Shown in pieces: positions 31,424 through 43,083 of a stretch of DNA of 64,000 nt. Source of the DNA: Rhizoclosmatium globosum (taxonomy: Eukaryota > Chytridiomycota > Chytridiomycetes > Chytridiales > Chytriomycetaceae). How positions within the stretch are numbered: the stretch's first letter is position 1; each line of letters opens with the position of its first letter. Both the position numbers and the translations under genes were made by a program. The notes under the pieces were generated by a model. That model was not told the DNA's origin. It was given only the letters and a program-made list of their open reading frames with translations, and searched no databases. The stretch lies in contig MCGO01000140.1 of the NCBI GenBank assembly GCA_002104985.1, positions 35,713 to 99,712 of the forward strand, read 5' to 3'.

Positions 31424-31547
31424 GGTTTTTTGACAACAACTAACAAGCAGAGGTTGTGGCAAAGTCTGTTGACCACAAATGCAAATAATTAATATACAAA
31501 GGTTATTATTGTGCAAATACTATAGTAAATAATGGAAATAAAGGTAT

Positions 31548-32057
31548 TCAACAGCTGTGTTTTGCAGAAGTTTGCGCCTCGTCGTATCGGTCTGCACCAA
31601 TATTTTGCCTTTTGCGACTTTGTAGGAACGACTTTGCATCATTAATTAGATCGGCGATATTAACTGAAGATACTGAAGATGCTATTGTCTGTGGACTGAT
31701 CGATTGTGAAGTGGGACTGGACTGGGTATGGCACAAGGCGGGCTCAGGTAACACTGTCGAGTGAGACCGTGATACTCGTTGTGTTTTCGAAAGCTTGTCG
31801 TCCTCCGCTGGTTGCTCAACTTCAAAATCAGGACCACTATGGGTTACGTCCCTGAGCCAAGACTTGACTCGGTCAAAGTTTTGGTAGGAAGGGTCGCACA
31901 AAACAGACGGTACTGTTGCCGCCTCACAGGATGGAGAAACTGGCGAAAGGGATGGAGTGGAAGACATTTGCGAAACAGTTGAACGCCTCAGCTGCCAGTT
32001 GGATCGTGGTTCTTGTGAGTCATCGATCCCCGATCCGTAAAAACCGAATCGCATCAT
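31548..32057 (-). CDS. hypothetical Ser/Pro-rich protein A of a neighbouring pair
   Basis: 169 residues from the ATG at 32057, rich in Ser, Pro and Thr. It begins MMRFGFYGSGIDDSQEP and has SNWQLRRSTVSQMSSTPS. Near the C-terminus comes IADLINDAKSFLQSRKRQN, similar to IIAMLESAKAFLKTVKREA in the next gene. No known domain. The shared helical motif at the same relative position suggests the two neighbours are diverged duplicates or bind a common partner. Confidence 0.55.
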   Translation of the reverse strand: MMRFGFYGSGIDDSQEPRSNWQLRRSTVSQMSSTPSLSPVSPSCEAATVPSVLCDPSYQNFDRVKSWLRDVTHSGPDFEVEQPAEDDKLSKTQRVSRSHSTVLPEPALCHTQSSPTSQSISPQTIASSVSSVNIADLINDAKSFLQSRKRQNIGADRYDEAQTSAKHSC

Positions 32058-32147
32058 CGGGTACGTAAGTTCCCAATAAATCACGTGAATGCTAAGGCCA
32101 CACTTCTGGACAGTGGAAGTAAACAATTGCTTATATACGTCCGAGGT

Positions 32148-32669
32148 TTATTCTAAAATATGTGTCCAATATTTAGCTCGTTTTCGCGAATGAAATACAT
32201 CCTCTTCCGACTCAGACTCCACAGATGCCTCTCGTTTTACCGTTTTCAGAAACGCCTTCGCACTTTCCAGCATAGCGATGATATCATTGCCCAAGACAGG
32301 TTGAACAGTTGATGAAGGGCGAACTTGAGAGCGTAGAGATGGTTTTGATGTGAGTAGATCAATTTGTTCTACCAAGTGTTCATCCAGTTGTGCGAGTGAA
32401 GGGGAATATGGCTCAGAGGACGGGGGCGGGCCAGCAGGGACTTGGGAGGACCATTGGAGAATGGAATCAAGCTTGGTATCAAAAGGTGGAGCAGGCGCCT
32501 CAGTTGCGGATGGGTTGGTAGGTGGCGGAGACGGGAGCGTCGTTGTTGGCTCGATCTTGACAGTCTTTGTTTTACACACTGGACAAAGCGCGCAGGTGAC
32601 CGGTGGAGAACTCGTTGGATCCGACATGTGTTGAGTTGTTTCGTGAGCAAGTTCTTGTTCGTTTTTCAT
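32148..32669 (-). CDS. hypothetical Pro/Ser-rich protein B of a neighbouring pair
   Basis: 173 residues. An N-terminal CALCPVCKTK gives four-residue spaced cysteines that could bind a metal. A Pro-rich middle follows, then IIAMLESAKAFLKTVKREA, the motif shared with the downstream gene, and a basic end SRKRAKYWTHILE. Same strand as its neighbour, with 90 bp between. Function unknown. Confidence 0.55.
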   Translation of the reverse strand: MKNEQELAHETTQHMSDPTSSPPVTCALCPVCKTKTVKIEPTTTLPSPPPTNPSATEAPAPPFDTKLDSILQWSSQVPAGPPPSSEPYSPSLAQLDEHLVEQIDLLTSKPSLRSQVRPSSTVQPVLGNDIIAMLESAKAFLKTVKREASVESESEEDVFHSRKRAKYWTHILE

Positions 32670-32834
32670 TTCCGATCGTGTTGTTGCAGTTATCGAAATC
32701 GTGAAAAATTGGTCGCATCAGTCGGTATCACGAACGCCAATGAGATATCATTTGATGATGAATGAAACAGTGAGTATCATATTATTCCACGGTTTATTAA
32801 TATACACGTAAGTCTCTCCCACATATACCAACAT

Positions 32835-35800
32835 TTATCTGACCATCAACCCCATATTTCCCCAAATCTTACCCAAGTCAACCACACCACGGGCATTCAA
32901 GTCGATATACATTTGAATCGTTCTCAAAACTGGCTGCGATTCCTCCTGACTCTGACTTGTAAGCAAGTGCAGCACAGCTCGCTGAGTGTCACCTACAATC
33001 AAAGTTAGCTTGGTGAATAACGTAAAGACAGTTAACTCACTGATTCTCTTGTTCTTTTCATACTTCTTCACAACCGAATCTTGACTAAACAGAGACTTGT
33101 AGTACTGCAACTGAGTGAGAAGCATAGCATCCGTGTATTCTGGCTGAAGAATACCACGACACCCTGTTCTCTGACACCGCTTTCCAAAAACAGCTACAGA
33201 TCGAGTACGTGCACCACATTCGCGTTCATCACAGATGGTGTAACCAATCATGAATTGACGAATGTGCTCACGAACAGCGACAAGAACTTGTTGATTCAAA
33301 CTTCCCATTGGAATTGGAGAGAAGCATTCTGGATTCTCGCAATTCATTCCCGTCACGAAAGAAAGCTCGCCCGACTCAGAAGTCTGTATGACCAACGTCA
33401 GTCCTTGAATTCCAATCTGATTCAACGAACATACCACCAATTTAACCAAACCAGGAAACTCGAAGCATGCTGCACAAGTAGGACAGTGGATAGCAAGCTT
33501 TTCGCATCGCTTAAATCTTTCTTCGTCGCTGATGGTAGACTCAAGAGTGTACATCTTTTCTTCCGCGATTTCAGATGTATCAATAGAAGTGTGAAATTTA
33601 GAAGCGTCCAGGCCTGTTATTACGCTGATGAGACTGTACACGTTTATAAAAATAAAACTCACCAAGACAAGCAGCGATACGAGACTGATCTGTTCCATCG
33701 ATTGGACTCAACAATCTTGCCAAAGGAGGAAGGACTTGGTTGGCCAAGTAGTACTGATAATCTGTTTTACATAGTTCAGACTAGTTATGGGTAAAACCAA
33801 TGCACTCACCAACTTTGAACGGCGTATCTGCCTTCTTAAGCTCCTCAGGGTGTTGTGCACGACCCGCCAATCCATTTGATTCACCCGCAACAATAACGTA
33901 AGGAACAGTATCTCCGACACGAACCGGCATTCCCTTCTTCTTCATATTCAAAGCAACCTGAACATGTGGTTGGTTCTTAACGTCAGAGTACTCTTCAGGA
34001 TTCTTGGTCAGACCCTAATAGTATACGTCGTAAGCAAGAGACCAACACGATACCACGATACCAATCCGTTCGAAATTCCTCACCTTATTAATCACAAACT
34101 TCTCCACAGGCACATCTCCATTCTTAACATCCTCACCCAACTTTGTCAAATACTCATGAATCTTGCTCAACATTTCATCACGTCCATCATCCGAGAAAAT
34201 AGCACTCAACACAAACCTATCGTAAATAAAATCAGTCAGCGAGAAACTCCATTAAACTAAAAGGCCAACTCAACTCAGAAGCATCATGCGACAAATTACA
34301 CCAATCTCGACGAACAACGTCCAACCCCTTCTTCTCCATATTCAAAGTTGTCTTTCCATCCTTCTCCTCCACAATCAACGCCGCATACTTTTTCTTCTTG
34401 AGCAAAAGCATCTTCTTGAAGATTCCATCAATCTCGATTTCAAGCAAGCGGTATCGCTTATTGACTGCACGTTTGAACTCGTTTCCGCATTTAATAACAT
34501 CTTGCAATGTATCAGTGTTTGTGTGGATCATGATGGAATCCGTGTCTCCATAAATGACTTCGAGCTTTTCAGCAGTGGCTAAATCGACAGTTGACTGCAA
34601 AATTTCACGACCCCGTTGAGTGACAAGCATAGCGAGGGGCTTCGCATAGAATCGGGAGTGCGTGAATCCAAGACATCCATACATGGAGTTCGCAGTCAAC
34701 TTCAACGCTTGTTGACGAATGTTCAACTACATAACACAATCAACATCAAAATCTGTCAACTGGAACCTACATTACCTCAGAATACTCCGCCTCAGATAGC
34801 TTTGGATTCTTCATGAGCCCTTTAACAGCCCGACGACGTTCAACCAAAGTCGCCAACAGCTTTGGCAAGATTCCTTGCGCAACAGACGGGTCAGGGGTTC
34901 AGGAACGGTTTCATCATCCTAAACACTCAAGTCAGTCATGGCAAAGATCCACAATAAAAACGCACCATATCAGGCGGCCTTTCAACCGTCGTAAAGCAAA
35001 TATTGAATTCTTGGATAATCGACGGATACAGCGAATTGAAATCAAGCATCAAAACAAACTTTTCGTACAATCCCTTCTTGGGTTCAAGCACTAGACCTCC
35101 CGCATATGCTGGCTTACGTCTCGAAGAGGCTGCAGCACGAGGAGCCTCGTTTCCATCATCTATAACGTTTGATACTTAAAAACCCATACCTCAAAAGAGT
35201 GAAAAAAGTCATACCATCATCATCCCTCTGAACATCCACAACTTGTCGATTCTGTCTCATAGTCTTATCAGGAACGATAAACTTCTTGTTATGAAACTCG
35301 TGTAACAACAAGAACTCGTTACGATCAGCTCTAGACCCTGCCATAATCGTTCTCGCCCTGATCCAAAACACATTACACCTCCCTCTCACACTCAACAGAA
35401 AACCAAACTTACCACAAATTCCCCGCCAACCCAGTCAACTGCTTCGTCAACGGCAACACCTGCAGCTTCATCATCAAACTCGCACTCAACACACAATCCG
35501 TCTCGCAATGCTTCAAAAGCCACATGAGTTGTCCCGCGTCCCAAAACATTTTCGGGATCTTGTCAACGTCAAGGTCTTGTCGCACGATTTTGAGTTGCGT
35601 GAGAGACATGTTTGTGAGCGTGTAGGATTTGGCTTTTGTCACGTATTCTTTGGCGGACATGAAGGTGTCACAGAGGATTCGGCCGGATGCTACGGTACGT
35701 TCTTGGAAGGCTGTGTCGCCCATACCTCCGGCACCTGTTTGGAGTTTGGGCCATTTTGTTCGACGAAGGCGACCGATTTTGGACCAGGCGTCAACTTTGT

Positions 35801-38472
35801 TGGCTTTCAGACGGTGTAGGAGAATATCAAGATCGACTCCGATAAAGTTGTGACCGACAATGATATCGGGATCACTCTTGTGGATAATGGCTGTTGTAAA
35901 ATAGTGAGAAACACATCTCTAGATCAATGCAACGAACTCACCAATCAAGTAATTCAAGAGCCCTTTCTCATTCGGCAGAATCTCAATCGACCGTCCGCTC
36001 TTTTTCGCATTTGAAACAAGCTCTTTCAATCCAAGTGGCATAGGAACGTCCGTCAAGGGCCGAATAACGGAGTACGATAATGGAACGCTTGGTGGCGATG
36101 TACCATCAATTGAAACTAACAGAAGTCATAAGCAACACGAGAACACATCATGCTCATACCATTATTATAAACCATAGCACACGCAACGACAATCTCATTG
36201 GAATTCTTTTGATGGTTCATAACAGTCCGCAAACTGATACTCATAGCCACAAAGGGTGGCGGAACACGCAACCGTGGGTTCTGCAATTCTTCAATCTGAG
36301 AATCCGTCAACGGTTTCACATTCTTTGGACTGTTGATTATGAGTTCAAGCTTGGCCCAAGAAATCTGTATTCAAGTGAAGTGAGTGACAAAGGTCAGTGG
36401 TGAAGGGTGTTCTTACATTCTGCCGACTCAACACTGGATTCCGAATCTCCAACCAACAAGGCCCCATAATTTTACGCTTAATGATGAAATTCTCCAACGC
36501 GCTCGTATTTGTTCCGAAAATGTGACTGAAACAGACACCCGTAGTGTCCGATGGAATAGGATGGTCTTTCAAGTCGTTCAGCTTCACATTTAATCCAACC
36601 CAAACACTCACACTTATACGAATACGCGACTTTAAGTAATCACTCTCAACAGGAATACCAGGCAACTCAAACGCATATTTCTCGACACTGGCCGGATTTA
36701 TGTTCCTTGACCCCAAATTTCGATCGCACATTATCAAATTCTTCATACACGTCCGCCATAGACACATCAATATCAGTATCCTGTCCACCAACACGTTTCT
36801 TCAACCGCGGAAGCACAAACAGAACTCGATCAATCCGTTGACAGTGATACAACAACTGACAAACTTTTGTTCCGTCTTGTTGTAAACCTAAACGAAAAAA
36901 AACAAAAACGTCAGCTGTTTTTAAAAGCGGCGAACGAAAGACTCAATACCTTGGCAAATAGGTACACAATCCCGTCCTTTTCAAACGCGTCAAACCAATA
37001 CACAAACACTCTATCTTCTCCACCTTCCTCGAAAAAGTCTGCCGCGTTCATTGCTGAATTCAAAGCAACACTAGTACCAGTGTTCATCTGCTGAGAAGCA
37101 GCGTTCGTGTCTCCAACAGCCAAGGAATCCATAACGCTTGTCCAGCTCTTGCATCCAGCTGCAACAGTCTCGGGTTTCGTGGCAGGTGCAACGACAGGCT
37201 CGAACTTTGGAACGAATTTCGCGGAGGAAAGGAGTTTGGATTTCGAGGTGGTTGTTTCGAGTTTACGGATTGTGATTGTGGCTGTTGAAGCTGGTTTTGG
37301 GGGTTCAGACGGTGATGCATCTGTTTCCATGGGTAGTGTTGCGGCGGAGGAAGTTGGAGGAGCGTCAGTGGTAGAGGCAGGTACATCTGGAATTGGGTCA
37401 TCGGGGGCTTGAGTCATTTCAGCGTCTGATTCTGCTGGTGCCTGAGTTTCCTCCGGGTCAAATGAACCAAAGTCGTCCTGACCTGGCGCCATATCTTGGT
37501 CATCATCTGAGAGCTATACGGGTTGGGTCAGGAATGTGATAAAGAATGAAAAAATTAATACATACCAGGTTGTCAAACGGATTCGCAAACACATCGTCAC
37601 GTCGAGATGTTTGAAAGTCGCCTACAATACCATCATACTTGAATTCAACCGCCTCGTGGCCACTTTCTTCAGGAAGAATGAATGCAGACTCATCTTCCTC
37701 CATTGTTTCAGCAGCAGTAGTCGCGTTGTTATCCATCTCCCCGAAAATGTCGTTCAACAAGTCCTCCTCATTCACAACCGCAACTTCCTTCTTTTTCACA
37801 ACCCGTGGTTTTGGCGCCTCTTCAGCATCCTTGGTTGCAGAGGTAGAAGAAGTAGCGGCGGCATGCTTAGCGGCCTGTTTGTTGAAGAAGGTTGAAACGC
37901 GAGCCTCCTTTGCCACGCGCTTAATCTTCTCCTTCTTCTTTTTGCGCTTTCCTGTTTGATTTAAAGTATTAAGATGAGAAGATGTAGAAGGAAGAGACAG
38001 GAAAGGAATCGTACCAAATCCGTCCTCTTCAGCCTCGCTCTCGTCGTCGTCGTCTCGTTCGTCATCGTTGTCGTTTCCATAGTCGTCGCCGTAGTCCGCG
38101 TAGCCCTTTCCGTCGTCGTCGACGACAAAGTCGTCTTCTTCGATTCGTTTTCGAATGTACTTTTGGTAGTCTTGTTCTGACACTTCGTCAAAGAGGGCCG
38201 TGTTTGACGAGTCGTCCTAGGGAGTTAGTTCCTCGTTAGTTCCTAGCCGACACGTGCCATTGACCCAGGGTTTAACTCAACACCTTCAAAATCTGCGACC
38301 GAGCGACGCCGCCCTTCCGCGCCAGTTTGAGCAGTTCGAGTTTGTTGCGCCTCTTTTGCGCCTCGCTCTGTTTGAGAGTGCCGCCACTTCGCCGAGACCC
38401 GCGTTCGAGAAGCGCCGGTGCTTGGCCCTCGCCGAATGCGCAGAGATTGTCGTCGTCGTCGTCAAAGTCCAT
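32835..38472 (-). CDS. POL1: DNA polymerase alpha catalytic subunit
   Basis: Eighteen exons: 38472-38284, 38216-38015, 37951-37566, 37513-36950, 36887-36417, 36364-36160, 36115-35942, 35890-35413, 35357-35215, 35159-34966, 34918-34776, 34726-34275, 34216-34084, 34014-33810, 33761-33663, 33613-33435, 33383-33041 and 32992-32835 (about 1,572 residues). It extends RNA primers from primase at replication origins and Okazaki fragments. Visible: acidic N-terminus; [16 protein letters not shown]; an inactive exonuclease-like domain ([13 protein letters not shown]); family B motifs [22 protein letters not shown] and YGDTDSIM; and eight C-terminal cysteines (CPTCAAC, CENPEC, CDEREC, CQRTGC) for the two metal sites that bind the B subunit. 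Single-base breaks occur at 36837, 36711-36714 and 34894-34897. Each side is strongly conserved in its own frame, so assembly errors are likely. Size fits the family. Confidence 0.95.
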
Positions 38473-38489
38473 TTGGTTGTTTGTTTGTT

Positions 38490-38536
38490 TGGAGGTTGGT
38501 TGTTGTTGGTTGTTGTTGGTTGTTGTTGGTTGTTGT
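38490..38536. repeat. short tandem repeat in POL1 5' region
   Basis: About four units of GGTTGTTGTT immediately upstream of the POL1 ATG, giving the transcript an A/C-rich leader. Confidence 0.8.
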
Positions 38537-38679
38537 TTGGAGGTGACTTTTGAGAAGGGACTCACTTTCGGACATCACAAAAAGCATGAGTAATAAGATG
38601 AAATACTTTATTGCAATACATGTCATTGAATAGATAGATAAGAAGAGATATATACAAGAATTCAGCAGTGGTGCCCTTC

Positions 38680-39399
38680 TTACTTGCCCTTGTTGCCTGG
38701 CATTGTCGAAACCATAAAGTCGGGTGGTGGTGCGGACTCTCCTGCCAACGTCACATTCCCACTTTCAGCGTCTCCTCTCATTGGTGCACTCTTTGGAGCA
38801 CTGCTCATCACTCCAGCCTCCAGTTTCCTGATTCCAGCTGATCTAGTACGAACAGTCCGCTTGACGCCTCTCTGCCGTGTCCACAACACCAACCCAACAG
38901 CAATCACAGCAACAAGACATCCAATCACAATTCCTGCAATCATTCCAATGTTGGCGCTTCCAGAATCCGTCTGAAACACGATTTGGTTGCCACTGACGCC
39001 AGAGCCTGAATGCGAAGCAGAAGTTGTGATTGCTTTTGTAGTGACCACGGGATAGATTCCGGAACCAGGTGGCCACGCGTATCCTGTTTTATCACTTTGT
39101 TAGTTCGACGCGCTTGGACCTCAATCACCTCACCAGCAGGCCAGCCAGGAGGAACAGGCGAACCAGGTGGAAACTTGCCCGTGAAGCCGCCAGGAGGTTG
39201 CCATCCCGCAGGAGCACCAGCTGGTGGTGGTGGAGGCCATGGGTAACCTTTGAAGCAATTCAGTCAGATGCCTTGCTTCAACTTTAAAACACAAACCAGG
39301 TGGCCATCCAGCTGGAATCGGTGGCAAAGTCGTTGAGACTGTCGCGTTTCCTGTCACGGCAGTTGCGACGGGAGAAAGCTGAGTTGGGTCTGCACTCAT
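38680..39399 (-). CDS. single-pass membrane protein with Pro-rich ectodomain
   Basis: Exons 39399-39297, 39247-39134 and 39083-38680 encode 206 residues; joins are in phase. The N-terminal part is Thr/Ser-rich without a cleavable signal, then a Pro/Gly/Trp-rich region with PAGWPPG, GYPWPPPPPAG, GFTGKFPPG and YAWPPGSGIYP. A transmembrane helix (IGMIAGIVIGCLVAVIAVGL, about residue 115) precedes a basic stop-transfer (TRQRGVKRTVRTR) and a short cytosolic tail. The layout suggests a wall- or surface-exposed sensor or anchor. The divergent neighbour at 39671 has the same WPPGS motif and topology, so they may be distant paralogues. Function unknown. Confidence 0.75.
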
Positions 39400-39423
39400 T
39401 TGTGTTGTTTCAGTGTTTAATTG

Positions 39424-39437
39424 AAAAAAAAAAAAAA
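39424..39437. repeat. A14 homopolymer
   Basis: Fourteen adenines directly upstream of the membrane protein start. Such tracts are prone to length error in reads. Confidence 0.9.
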
Positions 39438-39603
39438 ATTCCGACAATAAATAGACCATGCCCAGCAACAGCAACTAAGCAACAAGCACGCAAAATTGTT
39501 TGAAATCAGAAAGGGTGCAAACAAAATAGCCACCGTCTTGAGATAAGCTCGTCAAATAATTTAATTCCAAAAGCATAATATCACAGTCCGCTCATGCGCT
39601 GGA

Positions 39604-39619
39604 CCCCCCCCCCCCCCCC
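39604..39619. repeat. C16 homopolymer
   Basis: Sixteen cytosines between two divergent membrane-protein genes. They lie in a region that should be their shared promoter, 51 bp before the right-hand ATG. Confidence 0.9.
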
Positions 39620-39670
39620 TCCAACCTTAGCATTCCAAACCAAACAAAAAACTGTTTCCTAAAACGAAGT

Positions 39671-40217
39671 ATGAACCAGGCGGTCGAAACGACCACTGTC
39701 CAACCGGCAGTTACAGCAGCTCCAACAGGTATCGCGTTCCCGAACATCACCACGCGTTTCCATTAACCAACTCCAACCCCCAGGATTCCCACTCCCAACA
39801 AACGACCCAGTCCTCCTCTTCTTCGGTGCACCAGTCCCACCAGGCTGGCCCATCGGTGCAACCCATTCCCCATTCCCTCTTTCCCTAACCAAACCAAACC
39901 CCTTAGAATACCCATGGCCCCCCGGCTCAACCCACTACATCGAAACCCCCGCCGCCTACACTTACCAATCCTTCCAATCCTTCAACCGGACCTCAAACAC
40001 CACATCCACAGTCGTAATCATCCTCGGCGTCGTTTTAGCCGCGCTCGTCGCGTTGTGTGCGTGTGCGGTTGTGTATTCTGTCGTTGGGAAGGATTTGGAG
40101 GGGAAGAGGAGGAGGGAGCGGGAGGAGTCTGAGAGAGCTGAGAGTCGCGTTTTTTTGAAGGTGGATGAGCTTGATGGAGAGGATGGGTGGGATTCTCGGG
40201 GGTCTTCTATTGTTTGA
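39671..40217 (+). CDS. single-pass membrane protein with WPPGS motif
   Basis: Exons 39671-39728 and 39784-40217 encode 163 residues. A short N-terminus (MNQAVETTTVQPAVTAA) leads into APVPPGWPIGATHSPFP and LEYPWPPGSTHYIE. One transmembrane helix follows (VVIILGVVLAALVALCACAV, about residue 100), then a highly charged cytosolic tail (GKRRREREESERAESR). It resembles the gene on the other side of the divergent promoter in motif and topology. The splice join is canonical (ACAG/GTATCG, CCCAG) and in phase. No known domain. Confidence 0.7.
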
Positions 40218-40660
40218 TTTGGAGTTTGTGTCAGTTTAACAGTATGGAGGGGGAGGATCGGGGATTTAGTTTACATTTTTAATTGTAATTGCATGTAGGA
40301 ATACAGTTTATGAAGTCCTTGAAGTTCATTGAAGTTGGTGCACAGAGGATTTTTAGGGAATTGCTCGTCGGCCCAAAGTCTTTGTGTTCATCCTTTTTTG
40401 CAAATCTCCCAAGCCCGGACCACTTCCTTCAAGACAAAGGGACTTGTTCGAGAGGTGATGGTATGAAAGAATCGTGTAAATCCATACGGCTATCCTCCGA
40501 ATCAAAGATGCATCATGATACAAGACCCTCAATGTCGTTATTACACCCCGACTTACATAAGACGTGGCCAGGATTAGCGGCAATGTCTGGTATTCTACTT
40601 ACAATGTTTGTCTTAATAAATTAACTTGAGTGCTGTTTGGCAGATTTGACACCACGGACT
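40218..40660. other. intergenic region, nothing recognised
   Basis: 443 bp between the membrane-protein stop and the zinc-finger gene start. A weak open frame covers part of it but has no coding character that I trust. It could hold a 5' exon of the zinc-finger gene. Confidence 0.35.
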
Positions 40661-41316
40661 ATGAGGAATCCAAGTGAACCAATGGGCTTCACAAGCTATG
40701 GACCATCCAAAGCGTCACCCGAAATTATCCAGTTGGCGCTCGAAAAGAGCTGTGGCTTAACCAAGTCACAATCAATCGAAAAATGTTCTTCAAGTTCTCC
40801 ACCCAACTCAGACACCCCATCACTCGACCCAGAATCTCCAAACGCGTTATACTCGGAATACCTTGACTTTTCAGACGACGAGCCAGCATCACCAATCATA
40901 AAACTCGAAACCCCCGTCGAAACCAACATCACTCCATCAACATCAATCAAACCAACATCCACCAAACTAATTCCTCCAGAAATCCAACAAACAACACCCT
41001 AAAACAACACAGAACACACCCCTCCATAAAATCCAGCTTCAAATCCTGCCACATCTGCCCCTTCCAATCCACATCAACCGCAACCCTCGTCCACCACTTC
41101 CGAAACACACACAGTCTCACAAAATGTCCGTACCCGAAACGGTCAGGAAAGAAGTGCGTGAAAGAGCTGAATGGGAGTTGGAGGGAACATTGCATCGTCA
41201 CGCACAGCGATGCGCCGAGACCGGTTTGTCCAGGGTGTGGCAAGAGTTTTGGGTGTGTCACGTCACGGTTTCGAGAGCATTTGAGGCAGTGTCGTGGAAG
41301 GAAGGATCGGATGTGA
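40661..41316 (+). CDS. C2H2-type zinc-finger protein, one frame break
   Basis: A Ser/Pro/acidic N-terminal part (113 codons from ATG 40661, with LYSEYLDFSDDEP) meets a stop at 41002. Just beyond, in the next frame, lies a clear zinc-finger cluster: CHICPFQSTSTATLVHHFRN then TH, a second C-x-H set (KCPYPKRSGKKC, HCIVTH), and CPGCGKSFGCVTSRFREH with a final C. One missing base at the CCC near 40998 joins them into 218 residues. I found no intron that would do the same. It is probably a DNA-binding transcription regulator. The zinc fingers are certain; the join to the upstream part is likely. Confidence 0.65.
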
Positions 41317-41460
41317 AATGAGCACGTTGAGAATAAAGCGTTTTGATTGTTAATATGACGGACAAGTAAATATTGCAGAAAGACTCATCCAATGAAATAA
41401 CGCACGATGATATGATGCTTGTATGATTTTTAAGAATCGGACGTCAAAAACACCAACCAA

Positions 41461-42952
41461 ATGAACAGCTTCCAGGCTACTGTCCGAGCAGCCACCGAAG
41501 ACCACGACGTTGGCGTAATCACAGCCACATCCTCCGTCTCTCCCCGTCCAGACTATTAATCCCCTTTCCAAACAAAGGCGGCGCTCCAACTCGGCGCGTA
41601 CTTCTCCCTTCGAAACAAAGGAACAAAAGCAGCAACGTACTTTGTCCTCGCACGCGAATCCGCGCTTCAATCTCCATTCTGCGATCGCGAATCGGCGGCG
41701 GCGGCGAAGGAACTTGCGCGTTTGTTTCGGATTGTGGGTTTGAAGTGATTGGGGGTTTTACGCGACGACTCTTTAACCTTTGAGTTAAACAGGGAAGCGG
41801 TGATTTGATCGCGGACTTTGATAAAGCTGTTGAGTGGATGACAGTGGCGAGTGACGAGGATTCGAGTGGTGAATGTGCTTTGGTTTGTTTGAACTCCCTC
41901 GTCAGTGAGACATGGTTGAACTAACTCACAGCTTAGATTCTTGGTGATTGGCTCGCGGAAGATTCTCCCTCAAAAGCGAAAGACGCGTGGATTGTCGGTG
42001 CTGACGCATCAAACATCAACTGCATCAAACGACTCGCATCAACCGAAGAATCTCAAAACAAACGGATCAAATGGCTTCAACACGGCGCGTCGCTATACGA
42101 CCCTGATTGTGTGGCCCGCCTGGCTGAAGCATGTGCGAAGATGGTTCAGGAACGCGTTGATGATGGCTCTGTCGTTACTCTTTCTCGCTCAGTTGCCCAA
42201 CTCGATGACCCAGAAGACAATTCTACTGACCAAATCCTGAAGCCGAACGTATCATCCAAGACTCAAGAACTCAATACACCAGATGATGTCAATTCATGGA
42301 CTCCAGCACATCTCGTTTCCCAATACCTCTCACATTCCACATCAGCTGCCTCTCAAAACTGTACCTCTTCCCTTCTCTCTCTTGCAAAATCACACGCGTC
42401 AGGTGCGTAAACAGCTTCCATCCCTTTCCCTTTTTTATTTATTACCAAAAACAGGCCTCGCCCTTCCCTCTCCTCCAAGCGATTCCACAACTCCCCCAGA
42501 AATCCTCCTCTCCCAAGACACAGCCACATCAATCTCCCACTACATCCTCGCAAACACACCTTCCTCCCTCCTCCAAGCCGCCCGCCTCCTCTTCCCTACA
42601 AACCCTGTCCATCTGGCTCTTCCATCAAGCTGCAGAATCAAACACAATTCCAATTTACATGCCGCTTGGAGATTTGATTCTCGATGTTCTTGGGTCCCGC
42701 ACGTCGTTGATTTGTGATGGTGCAGAGGAGGAAGAGGTGAAACCAGTTACAAGAGAGCTTGCATTTGAATGTTATGAGAGAGCGGTTGCGTGTCAGGAGT
42801 CTGTAGGTGCGTTTGTGAGGTTGGGTGATGTTTATCGAATGGGGATGTTGGGTGTGCGTGTGGATTTGGGGAAGGCGAGGGTGATTTACCAGAAGGGGTT
42901 GGCGTTGGATCCAATGGACGGTGAGTTGATGGCTCGGTTGGGAATGAGATGA
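41461..42952 (+). CDS. Sel1/TPR-like repeat protein, one frame break
   Basis: Exons 41461-41514, 41578-41733, 41793-41882, 41937-42402 and 42455-42952 give about 420 residues. Helical-pair repeats of Sel1 type are visible: AALQLGAYFSLRNKGTKAA, LIADFDKAVEWMTVASDED, and at the end ELAFECYERAVACQESVG, FVRLGDVYRMG, LGKARVIYQKGLALDPMDG. These form scaffolds for protein complexes. A one-base surplus near 42592 (CTTCC) is needed to keep the last exon in frame; exon length then fits exactly. Introns are canonical (52-63 nt). The first exon is the least certain. No membrane segment. Confidence 0.65.
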
Positions 42953-43083
42953 ACTTTGTGGATTGGAGTGCATGATATGTATTCAGATATTAATAAATAA
43001 TGATGAGTTTTGAGGATATATATGGATGAGAAAATTTGCTTTTATTGAAAAGGGTATCACGGGTATTGCATAAAGGTAACTAT

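Noticed and set aside
34286..35853. Plus-strand frames opposite POL1
   Set aside because: POL1 exons with conserved polymerase motifs explain the region; the opposite frames have no recognisable protein features.
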